From contig JAJKJG010000141.1 of NCBI GenBank assembly GCA_021154065.1, positions 1 through 7,450 on the forward strand: a stretch of DNA of 7,450 bases. The letters run 5' to 3'. Shown here piece by piece: positions 1-5,846 of the stretch (position 1 is its first letter; each line of letters starts with the position of its first letter). The translations under genes were made by a program, and so were the position numbers. The stretch is from Methylobacterium sp. (lineage in GTDB: Bacteria > Pseudomonadota > Alphaproteobacteria > Rhizobiales > Beijerinckiaceae). Under the pieces are notes generated by a model, which saw nothing but the letters and a program-made list of their open reading frames with translations, did no database searches and was not told the origin of the DNA.

Positions 1-95
1 AGAAATTAGGCGCGCTTCGACGCCCGTGAGCCGGGATCGTCAACACATGCCAGTCGCGTGGTAGCGATCACGGCGTCCGCAGGGTTTTTTGCAGG
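1..95. other. short intergenic tail downstream of the secreted repeat protein gene
   Basis: This 95-base stretch lies beyond the stop of the minus-strand gene that ends at 96. I see no convincing gene in it. A weak hairpin (CGTGGT at 57-62, loop AGCG, ATCACG at 67-72) precedes a run of six T at 85-90 on the plus strand, but 12 bases separate them, so it is not a canonical intrinsic terminator for a plus-strand gene. In the minus direction the T-run reads as A, so it does not terminate the minus operon either. No tRNA-like arms were found. Confidence 0.3.
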
Positions 96-992
96 TTATT
101 TGCTCGCCGCCAGAACCTCCACGTCGCGGTCGAACCCGCTGTCGACGTGGAACTCGCGGGTATAGACCTGCGCGCCCTGACGGGCGATGACCACGTAGTC
201 GCCTTCGGCGAGGGTCACGGACGGAAAGGCCCCGATGACCTCGCGGATCACGTCGCCGCCGGGGGTGAGCACGCTGAAGGCCGTGCCCGCGAACGACTCC
301 CCGCCCGCGGCGGCGACGAGCTTCAGCGTCAGGGTCGCGGCGCGATGGTTGAGGGTCGCCTCGGTGACGCGGCCCGTGTCGACCTTGAGGTCGGCGCGCA
401 TGATCGCGTTCGACTCCCCATAGGTCGAGACGACATGGTACATCCCTTCGGGCAAGCGCATGATCTCGCCGGCCTTGACGTTGCCGCGGATGAGGCGGCC
501 TTCGACGTTGTTGCCGACCGGCACGAACACCGAGAACGAAACGCGGTTCGGCGTGATCGGCGCGTCGCCGATCGCGCCGCTCAGTTTGAGCGCGCCCGCG
601 CTGATCGTGAGGCGCTCGGCGACGGCGCCGCCCTGAACCGTCAACCGTTTCGTCGCGCCCGCGAACCCGTATGCGGCATGGACGATGTAGGCGCCCGGCG
701 GAAGCGAAAGGTTCGGGGCCGCTTCGGTCGATCGGGCGACCACGGCCGGCTGGCCGGCGTCGCCTTTGTCGTCGAACACGCGCCAGACAAGGCCGGAGCG
801 GATCGGCTTCGGATCGCCTGCAAAGACGGCGCTGAGGGACACGACGGCCCCCTCGGGCGGGGCGGGCGGCTGCGCCGCGTCCGGCGCCGGCTGCGCCGCG
901 TCCGGCGCCGGCGTCGCCGGAGCCTGCGCGATGGCGGCGGACCCTGACAGGAGGAGGGCGGCAAGCGCCAACGGGAGGGCGGAGGACATCAT
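96..992 (-). CDS. secreted protein with three ~82-residue beta-rich (PEGA-like) repeats
   Basis: This 298-residue protein has no named family that I recognise. Residues 1-22 form a signal peptide (short N-region, hydrophobic core AALLLSGSAA, Ala-Ile-Ala cleavage box), so it is probably periplasmic or envelope-associated. A low-complexity Ala/Pro/Gln linker (about 25-47) follows. The rest divides into three similar units of about 82 residues (about 48-130, 131-213, 214-298). Each has a core of Leu-x-x-Gly-x-Tyr-x-Val (LPPGAYIV at 97-104, LPEGMYHV at 180-187, LAEGDYVV at 261-268) followed by two more beta strands. This resembles PEGA or carboxypeptidase-regulatory-like beta sandwiches, but that is inference from pattern only. 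The start is ATG at 992; a second ATG follows at once at 989, and neither has a clear ribosome binding site. It lies 36 nt downstream of the YfhO-like gene on the same strand, so the two are probably co-transcribed and may act together in the envelope. No catalytic motif is visible. Confidence 0.85.
   Translation of the reverse strand: MMSSALPLALAALLLSGSAAIAQAPATPAPDAAQPAPDAAQPPAPPEGAVVSLSAVFAGDPKPIRSGLVWRVFDDKGDAGQPAVVARSTEAAPNLSLPPGAYIVHAAYGFAGATKRLTVQGGAVAERLTISAGALKLSGAIGDAPITPNRVSFSVFVPVGNNVEGRLIRGNVKAGEIMRLPEGMYHVVSTYGESNAIMRADLKVDTGRVTEATLNHRAATLTLKLVAAAGGESFAGTAFSVLTPGGDVIREVIGAFPSVTLAEGDYVVIARQGAQVYTREFHVDSGFDRDVEVLAASK
868..909. repeat. two perfect tandem copies of a 21-bp unit inside the secreted protein gene
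   Basis: Positions 868-888 and 889-909 are identical 21-bp units and keep the reading frame. They encode the duplicated Ala-Pro-Asp-Ala-Ala-Gln-Pro segment of the linker (about residues 28-41) just after the signal peptide. Such in-frame repeats can expand or contract by slippage, changing linker length without breaking the gene. Confidence 0.9.
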
Positions 993-1012
993 GCGAAGCG
1001 TTCGTGCGCGGA

Positions 1013-1027
1013 GGGGCTTGCGGCCCC
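1013..1027 (-). other. intercistronic GC hairpin between the YfhO-like gene and the repeat-protein gene
   Basis: GGGGC (1013-1017), a 5-base loop, then GCCCC (1023-1027) form a perfect 5-bp stem beginning 2 nt after the YfhO-like stop codon. No U-tract follows on the minus strand, so it is unlikely to be a full terminator. It could stabilise or process the dicistronic mRNA, or be incidental in GC-rich DNA. Confidence 0.3.
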
Positions 1028-1028
1028 G

Positions 1029-3470
1029 TTACCGAGTGACAGTCTCCTGATTGTCGTCCTCGTTCTTGCTCATGAGGTCCGCCGCCGCCGCCGAGAGATT
1101 GTCGATCGACAACGGCCGGAACTTGAACTCGATGCGGTGACGCCCCGGAGACACCTCGACGCCTCTGAACAACAGATTTGCGCGCAGAATAGGGCGGCGC
1201 TGGCCGTCTACGTAAGCCTCCCAGCCCGGATAGAAGATGTCGTGGAGGACGAGCACGCTGTTGCGGTCGGTCTCCACCTCGAGGGTGACGGCGTTGCGGC
1301 CGTACTCCGTGATCTTCGCGGAGCCGTTGGCTGGATCGGGGTCCGTGGCGCCGTCGCGGGTGCCGTAGTCGCCCTTGAGGTCGGGCGCGGCGTCCTGCTC
1401 GATCAGCGCCGCGTGGCTGCGGTCGAACTCCGGCAGTTCCTCCTGCTCCAGGACGCTCTCCGAATCGACCGGGATCAGTTTCGTGGCGAGGTAGGCGCGG
1501 GGCGCGCTCGGGGCCAGGCGATAGATCCACATCGTGCCGGAGCCGTAGAGGAGCTTCGCGTCCCCGAACCGGGGGAAGTGGGGCGGCAGACGCTCGATGG
1601 CGCGGTCGAGCACCAGGTACTCCAGGCCCAGGAGACCGGCCAGGCGGCATTTGTAGCCCCGAAACGTGCCCGGAAATTTCCGCAAGTTCGGATCGACGGC
1701 GTTTTCGCCGGGACCGACCGCGCGCTCGTAGTCGGACAGGCGGAGCGGGTTGTAGCCGATGGTGTCCTCAAGCCCCAGCACCATCGAGGCGTTCTGCCAG
1801 GCGCCGCCGAGGCCGAGGATTTCGACGCGGGGCCGCTCGCCCTGGGCGTGACGCGCGGCCAGTTCCGCCTTGAGCAGCTGCAGTCCCTGAAGCTGTTCCG
1901 GCGGCAGCTTCTGAAACACCGCGTAGCGGTCCGCCGGCTCGGCGTTGAGCGACGACGCCGCGTTCCGCCACAGCAGTTCGCCGCCCGTGAGCGCCACGAG
2001 AACCGCCGCAACCGCCGCCCGGCGGCTCGCGGAGGAGCCCGCGCGCAGGACGATCCAGGCCGCGCCCGCGGCGAAACCCAGGCCGAGGCCGAGTTCCGGC
2101 ACGGCGTCGGGCAGGTGATGGGCGCGTATGGCGAAGCCGAGGGCATTCCCGATCGCCGCCAGCGCCAGGCCGAGGGCCAGGACGACCAGGAAAAGGCCCA
2201 ACCGCGACTCCCGCATCTTGGGAAGCCGCGGCGCGCCATCCTCCAGGTAACGGTGAACGAGGTAGCCGGCCGCGAAGGCGAGGACGATATTGATGTGAAA
2301 GGTGGCGTCAGCCGGGCGGCGATAAAGGTCCACGCCCGGAAAATAGTCGAAGACGACCCCGAAGGCCGGGGTGTAGCGGCCGAGCGCGTAAAAGATCGCG
2401 AGGACGCCGAAGATCAGGAAGAAGCGGAACTCGCGCGCGAACAGGCGGGCGCCGGCGATCCCGTGCCAGAGCACGAAGAGCGCCGGAACCGTCCCGGCGA
2501 AGAGGTAGTTCGTGGATCGGTCCGTCCATGTGCCCTCCGGGACCGAGTGCCAGTCAGGGCCCCAATAGTCGTAGGTCCAGCGCAGCGAACCGAAGATGTT
2601 GCCGAACAGGACCGTGGCGAGGCTCTCGGGAGGCAGGGAGCCCATGACGGCGACGCCGTAGCCGACGGAGGGCCGGGTCGAGGTCGCCAGGAGCTGCATG
2701 GTCAGGATGGTCGGGACGGCCAGCAGCGCCGCGCCGACCGCGCCCATGACCAGGAGCACGCCCACTCGCTGCTTGACATAGGCGAGAGGACGCCCGGACG
2801 TGCAAACGTCATAGACAACCACGCCCAGGAGACTGAGCGCGCACAGAAACGCGACCTGATCGCGGCCGACCGTCATCAAGGCGGCCGTGAGGGCGAAGAG
2901 GACGCCGCAAAGGTAAGAGCGCCGGTCCAGGGCCTCTTCGAGCAGCCACAACGCCAAGGGATAAAACCCGTAGCTGAAGATCATGCCCGTATGCTGGAGC
3001 CGCCCCGAAGCCGAGCCGCCCAGAATGAAAATCATCGCCGCGATGACGCCGCCTGCTGGGCGCCAGCCGCGCCGGCGGAAGAGCGCCAGCATCGCCAGCG
3101 CGCCCGGCAGGAAATGGGCGAAGACGGCGAGATCGAACACCTGCATCGAGGGCGACGGGATCAGCCACCCGAACAGCAGCATGGTCGGGGTGAAGAGGAG
3201 CGATTGCGGGTCGGCGACGGACGGGTGCCCGCTGAAATGGTACGGATTCCAAAGCGGCAGTTCGCCGTGCTCCAGCGCCGTGCCGAGGTAGCGCAGCATC
3301 GGATAGAAATGGTTCTTCGAGTCCCACGGGACGACGCTGCCGGTGAGCGGCCACAGCGCCGCCGCCGCCGCCCAGAACAGCACGACCGCCAGCACGGCCG
3401 CGAGCAGGTCGCGGCGGGACCAGGCCCCTTGCTTAACGAGCGCGGCCGGTTCGGGTGTTCGCATCAACAT
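1029..3470 (-). CDS. YfhO family polytopic membrane protein (GT-C-like)
   Basis: From the ATG at 3470 this is 813 residues; positions below use that start. The first membrane segment is at about 22-42. It is followed by an extracytoplasmic loop with an acidic residue, PWDSKNHFYP (Asp50), as in GT-C glycosyltransferase folds, then PLWNPYHFSGHP (72-83) and VADP, which are hallmarks of the YfhO family. About ten further hydrophobic segments run to about residue 500. A soluble domain follows (about 510-813), ending with the family's FYPGW-x-AYVDG pattern (746-756) and a Leu-Phe-Arg-Gly-Val strand. The Bacillus YfhO protein is implicated in glycosylation of lipoteichoic acid; here the role is probably transfer or processing of an envelope glycan or lipid, with unknown substrate. 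The protein lacks the last membrane segment usual after this domain and instead ends in a charged tail. The start is uncertain: an ATG at 3605 would add 45 residues, but these use more A/T at third positions and their only purine-rich site is 1 nt from the ATG. ATG at 3464 is also possible. It heads a likely two-gene operon. Confidence 0.85.
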   Translation of the reverse strand: MLMRTPEPAALVKQGAWSRRDLLAAVLAVVLFWAAAAALWPLTGSVVPWDSKNHFYPMLRYLGTALEHGELPLWNPYHFSGHPSVADPQSLLFTPTMLLFGWLIPSPSMQVFDLAVFAHFLPGALAMLALFRRRGWRPAGGVIAAMIFILGGSASGRLQHTGMIFSYGFYPLALWLLEEALDRRSYLCGVLFALTAALMTVGRDQVAFLCALSLLGVVVYDVCTSGRPLAYVKQRVGVLLVMGAVGAALLAVPTILTMQLLATSTRPSVGYGVAVMGSLPPESLATVLFGNIFGSLRWTYDYWGPDWHSVPEGTWTDRSTNYLFAGTVPALFVLWHGIAGARLFAREFRFFLIFGVLAIFYALGRYTPAFGVVFDYFPGVDLYRRPADATFHINIVLAFAAGYLVHRYLEDGAPRLPKMRESRLGLFLVVLALGLALAAIGNALGFAIRAHHLPDAVPELGLGLGFAAGAAWIVLRAGSSASRRAAVAAVLVALTGGELLWRNAASSLNAEPADRYAVFQKLPPEQLQGLQLLKAELAARHAQGERPRVEILGLGGAWQNASMVLGLEDTIGYNPLRLSDYERAVGPGENAVDPNLRKFPGTFRGYKCRLAGLLGLEYLVLDRAIERLPPHFPRFGDAKLLYGSGTMWIYRLAPSAPRAYLATKLIPVDSESVLEQEELPEFDRSHAALIEQDAAPDLKGDYGTRDGATDPDPANGSAKITEYGRNAVTLEVETDRNSVLVLHDIFYPGWEAYVDGQRRPILRANLLFRGVEVSPGRHRIEFKFRPLSIDNLSAAAADLMSKNEDDNQETVTR

Positions 3471-3636
3471 CTGACGTTCGAGATCCCAGGCAAACGACGC
3501 CTCGCCGCCGAACGCGCCAGCAAGGCGAGTCGAGGGGGAACGATCGGTCTCACGTTCGGCTCGCGCCGGCCCGCAGGCCAAGCCTGCTCGTCCGACCGCG
3601 TCCATGCTCCCGATACGCGCGCATGCGACCCAGAGT

Positions 3637-3756
3637 CTAGCGTTTAAGGATGACCGACTCCATAACCGTCTTGACCCAGGCCATGAAGTCTCCGACCACA
3701 GCGAGGACAGGACGGTCGCGGTATTTCCGGAGACCCGCGTCTCCTCGATCTCTCAA
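3637..3756 (-). CDS. possible very small ORF upstream of the YfhO-like gene
   Basis: On the minus strand an open frame ends at TAG (3639-3637). Its last part reads KYRDRPVLAVVGDF followed by MAWVKTVMESVILKR, giving 39 residues from a TTG at 3756, 20 from a GTG at 3699, or 15 from the ATG at 3684. For the last 29 codons I count third-position GC of about 72 percent, first of about 62 and second of about 38, which is the order expected for real coding in GC-rich DNA. The C-terminal 16 residues could form an amphipathic helix. The stop is 31 nt before the upstream candidate start of the YfhO-like gene (3605), so it could be a leader peptide or a first small gene of that operon. I recognise no family, and none of the starts has a well-placed ribosome binding site. 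It may be a chance frame or a gene remnant. Confidence 0.25.
   Translation of the reverse strand: MRDRGDAGLRKYRDRPVLAVVGDFMAWVKTVMESVILKR
3729..3744. promoter_or_regulatory. inverted repeat in the divergent control region (possible operator or RNA hairpin)
   Basis: GGAGAC (3729-3734), spacer CCGC, GTCTCC (3739-3744) is a perfect 6-bp inverted repeat, 51 bases upstream of the nitroreductase start and within the region between the divergent YfhO-like and nitroreductase genes. It could be an operator or a hairpin in the 5' leader of either transcript. I could not identify a good -35/-10 pair: TTGACC at 3671-3676 has no matching -10 at normal spacing. Two GANTC sites (3633-3637, 3656-3660) lie nearby. 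Confidence 0.3.
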
Positions 3757-3786
3757 CCGCCGCTCTTTCTTCTCCGATCGCCCCTG

Positions 3787-3791
3787 AAGGA
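3787..3791 (+). promoter_or_regulatory. ribosome binding site of the nitroreductase gene
   Basis: AAGGA lies 3 bases before the ATG at 3795 (GAAGG with 4). It is the only Shine-Dalgarno-like sequence near and supports this start. Confidence 0.6.
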
Positions 3792-3794
3792 CCG

Positions 3795-4358
3795 ATGAAC
3801 GACACGATCCGCCTGCTTCGCACCCGCCGCTCGGCCGCCCCGCACCTTTTGACGGGACCCGGTCCCGGCGCGGACGAACTCGATACGGTCCTGACGATCG
3901 CCGCGCGCGTTCCCGATCACGGCCGCCTTGCGCCCTGGCGCTTCATCATCATCGAAGGCGAGGCGCGGCGGCGCATTGGCGAAGCGATCGCGGCGGCGTT
4001 CAAGGCCGATCAGCCGGGTGCGGACGACGCCAGGGTTGAGAGCGAGCGGAACCGTCTGGCCCGCGCGCCGCTTGTGGTCGCGGTGGTGTCGCGCGCGCGG
4101 CCGCATGTCAAAATTCCGGAGTGGGAGCAGTTGATGTCCGCCGGCGCGGTCTGCATGAACCTGGTCAACGCCGCCAACGCCCTCGGCTATGCGACGTCGT
4201 GGCTGACCGAATGGTACGCCTTCGACCGCCGCGTCCTCGACGCGCTGGGCCTGGCGCCGGACGAGCGCATCGCCGGCTTCGTCCACATCGGCCGTCCCGC
4301 GGAACCGCCGGTCGAGCGGCAGCGGCCGGTTCTGAGCGACCTCGTCACGCGCTTGTGA
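3795..4358 (+). CDS. nitroreductase family protein (YdjA-like, FMN-dependent)
   Basis: This is a 187-residue single-domain nitroreductase, the usual length for the YdjA-like subgroup. These are cytosolic, generally dimeric FMN enzymes that use NAD(P)H to reduce nitro compounds, quinones or other electrophiles; the natural substrate of this one is unknown. Visible signatures are the N-terminal RRS (11-13) that contacts FMN phosphate, the diagnostic PDHGRLAPWRF (40-50), the helix EQLMSAGAVCMNLVNAANAL (111-130) that packs at the dimer interface, WLTEWYAFD (136-144), and the C-terminal GFVHIG strand (161-166) followed by a Pro/Arg-rich tail. The start is supported by the upstream AAGGA. The next gene begins 9 nt after the stop, so both are probably on one mRNA with a flavin-reductase-type partner. 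The gene is divergent from the YfhO-like operon and appears intact. Confidence 0.93.
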   Translation: MNDTIRLLRTRRSAAPHLLTGPGPGADELDTVLTIAARVPDHGRLAPWRFIIIEGEARRRIGEAIAAAFKADQPGADDARVESERNRLARAPLVVAVVSRARPHVKIPEWEQLMSAGAVCMNLVNAANALGYATSWLTEWYAFDRRVLDALGLAPDERIAGFVHIGRPAEPPVERQRPVLSDLVTRL

Positions 4359-4362
4359 GGGA
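4357..4362 (+). promoter_or_regulatory. ribosome binding site of the flavin reductase gene, overlapping the nitroreductase stop
   Basis: GAGGGA lies 5 bases before the ATG at 4368 and shares bases with the TGA stop (4356-4358) of the nitroreductase. This arrangement favours translational coupling of the two flavoprotein genes. Confidence 0.7.
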
Positions 4363-4367
4363 CCCGC

Positions 4368-5015
4368 ATGTTCTACGAGAGCAATCCAAAGGCGCACGGG
4401 CTGGCGCATGATCCCTACAAGGCCCTGGTGGCGCCGCGTCACATCGGCTGGATCACCGCGATGAGCGCCCAGGGCGAGGTGAACCTTTCGCCCTATTCGT
4501 TCTTCAACGCCTTTTCCGACCAGCCCAACATGGTCGCCTTCTCGTCCAACGGCCGGAAGGACGCCCTGTCGTTCATCGAGGAGACCGGCGAGTTCGTCTG
4601 CAATCTTGCGACCTGGGATCTCCGCGACGCCGTCAATGCGACCTCGGCGCCGCTGGCGCGGGGCGAGAACGAGATGGACCACGCGGGTCTCACCGCCGCG
4701 CCGTCGCAGGTCGTCAAGCCGCCGCGGGTGGCCGAGGCGCCGGCCGCGCTCGAATGCAAGTGGCTGAAGACGGTTCCGCTCGAACCGCTCGGCGGCGGGC
4801 CGGCTGCTTACTACCTCATCATCGGGCAGGTGGTCGGCGTCTACATCGACGACCGCTTCGTCCAGAACGGCATCGTGGACATAGCCGCGATGCGCCCGAT
4901 CATGCGCGCCGGCTACCGCGATTATTTCGTGGTCACGCCCGAAGCCAAGTTCATGATGACGCGCCCGAGGGGCGGGGGAGACCTAGCCGCCGAAGGAGCC
5001 GTTCCGAACGTTTGA
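4368..5015 (+). CDS. flavin reductase family protein (DIM6/NTAB-type FMN-binding split barrel)
   Basis: This 215-residue protein matches the flavin reductase-like domain family (COG1853 type), which binds FMN in a split beta barrel and either reduces flavin with NAD(P)H or uses bound flavin for redox work. Evidence is the N-terminal stretch PRHIGWITAMSAQGEVNLSP (23-42), SFFNAFSDQPNMVAF (44-58), the KD (64-65) and TGEFVCNLA (73-81) motifs that shape the flavin pocket, and the near-terminal RPIMRAGYRDYFVV (176-189) and FMMTRP (195-200), where family members usually end. About 15 extra residues (201-215), rich in Gly and Ala, follow; they are encoded in the 65-nt stretch that overlaps the 3' end of the convergent lyase gene. 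The 9-nt gap and shared stop/ribosome-binding-site region with the nitroreductase suggest an operon, perhaps with one protein supplying reduced flavin or acting on the same substrate; that link is inference. Confidence 0.92.
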   Translation: MFYESNPKAHGLAHDPYKALVAPRHIGWITAMSAQGEVNLSPYSFFNAFSDQPNMVAFSSNGRKDALSFIEETGEFVCNLATWDLRDAVNATSAPLARGENEMDHAGLTAAPSQVVKPPRVAEAPAALECKWLKTVPLEPLGGGPAAYYLIIGQVVGVYIDDRFVQNGIVDIAAMRPIMRAGYRDYFVVTPEAKFMMTRPRGGGDLAAEGAVPNV

Positions 5016-5844
5016 GGTGCGGCTGGTCGATCATCTCGCCATCGAGGCCGACGACGCCCGCGCCGGGATTCCGGGCGAACGCCTCCACGATGGCGCGCGC
5101 CCGCGCCAGCGCCTCGGCGGACGGCGTGAACGCCTCGTTGATCACCGGAACCTGGGCCGGGTGGATGGCGAGCTTGGCCCCAAAACCGTCGCGGCGGGCC
5201 TCGCGGCATTCGCGGGCGAGGCCCTCGTGATCGCGAAAATTCGTGAACACGGTGTCGATGGCGTCGACCTCCGCGGCGGCGGCGGCGAACAGCATGAGGT
5301 TGCGCGCGAGCCGGAACGGCTCGGTGAAAAGGCCCTCGGCGTCCCGGTTCGCCTCGGCCCCGATGTCGGCCGAAAGATCCTCCGCGCCCCAGGCGAGGCC
5401 GGAGAGCCTGCGGCTCGCGCCCTCGAAGCTGCCGAGAACGAAGAGGCTGGAGGCGGTCTCGGTCGCGATCGCGATGATGCGGGTCCCGCCGTCCTCCAGG
5501 CCGCATTCCGCCTCGCGCACGGCGAGCTTGGCGCCGAGATGGGCCGCGTCCTTTCCGCCGACCGCCTTGGGCAGCATGATTCCGTCCGGCGCGCTCGGCA
5601 TGACGCCGTCGAGGTCGGCGTCCGTGAGGCCGGTCGACAGCGCGTTGACGCGCACGTAGAGGCGAGGGCGGTCCGCCGCCCGCCGCGCCTCGCTCAGGAA
5701 GGCGGCCGTCGTCCGGCGCGCGGCCGCCTTTTCGGACAAGGCGACCGAGTCCTCAAGGTCGAGGATCAGCGCATCCGCGCCGGCCTGAAGGCTCTTTTCC
5801 AGCTTGCGGGCGCTGTCGCCCGGAACGAACAGAAGCGAGCGCAT
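4951..5844 (-). CDS. CoA-ester lyase, HpcH/HpaI aldolase / citrate lyase beta-subunit (CitE-like) family
   Basis: This 297-residue protein is of normal length for stand-alone CitE-like lyases, Mg-dependent TIM barrels that cleave or form beta-hydroxyacyl-CoA esters such as malyl-, methylmalyl- or citramalyl-CoA. Motifs seen in order: LLFVPGD (4-10), ADALILDLEDSV (23-34), the CoA/substrate-binding Arg in YVRVN (63-67, Arg65), LPKA (91-94), the metal-ligand Glu in ATETA (Glu129), the metal-ligand Asp in WGAEDL (Asp156), KLAIHPAQV (224-232), and the C-terminal GLDGEMIDQPH (266-276), typical of proteins that carry the lid helix. No adjacent alpha or gamma citrate lyase subunit is present, so it is not part of a citrate lyase complex. 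The start ATG is 2 nt after the stop of the MaoC-like gene and has no strong ribosome binding site of its own, implying translational coupling and a shared pathway. The 3' end overlaps the opposite-strand flavin reductase gene by 65 nt. The exact substrate cannot be read from sequence. Confidence 0.93.
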   Translation of the reverse strand: MRSLLFVPGDSARKLEKSLQAGADALILDLEDSVALSEKAAARRTTAAFLSEARRAADRPRLYVRVNALSTGLTDADLDGVMPSAPDGIMLPKAVGGKDAAHLGAKLAVREAECGLEDGGTRIIAIATETASSLFVLGSFEGASRRLSGLAWGAEDLSADIGAEANRDAEGLFTEPFRLARNLMLFAAAAAEVDAIDTVFTNFRDHEGLARECREARRDGFGAKLAIHPAQVPVINEAFTPSAEALARARAIVEAFARNPGAGVVGLDGEMIDQPHLKRSERLLRRLGLPRPSGASS

Positions 5845-5846
5845 GG

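Noticed and set aside
10..36. A TTCGACGCC stretch resembling a tRNA T-arm
   Set aside because: The flanking bases cannot form the T stem, and no anticodon or acceptor arms are found on either strand.
57..90. A hairpin plus T-run as a plus-strand intrinsic terminator
   Set aside because: The stem is 6 bp with a wobble pair, and 12 bases separate it from the T-run. No plus-strand gene is visible ending before it.
40..1650. A 536-codon minus-strand frame across the secreted protein gene and the end of the YfhO-like gene
   Set aside because: It is Arg/Pro-rich nonsense in a shifted frame, crosses two well-supported genes, and shows no domain.
1137..3647. An 836-codon open frame on the plus strand opposite the YfhO-like gene
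   Set aside because: It is Arg-, Glu- and Gln-rich with no recognisable domain and mirrors a gene with clear membrane segments and family motifs. Long antisense frames are expected in GC-rich coding DNA.
3671..3699. TTGACC as a -35 box for the nitroreductase operon
   Set aside because: There is no acceptable -10 hexamer at 16-18 bases downstream.
3604..3798. A 64-codon plus-strand ORF whose stop overlaps the nitroreductase ATG (ATGA)
   Set aside because: The overlap suggests coupling, but the residue make-up is unlike neighbouring proteins and third-position GC is lower than in the opposite frame. The nitroreductase has its own ribosome binding site.
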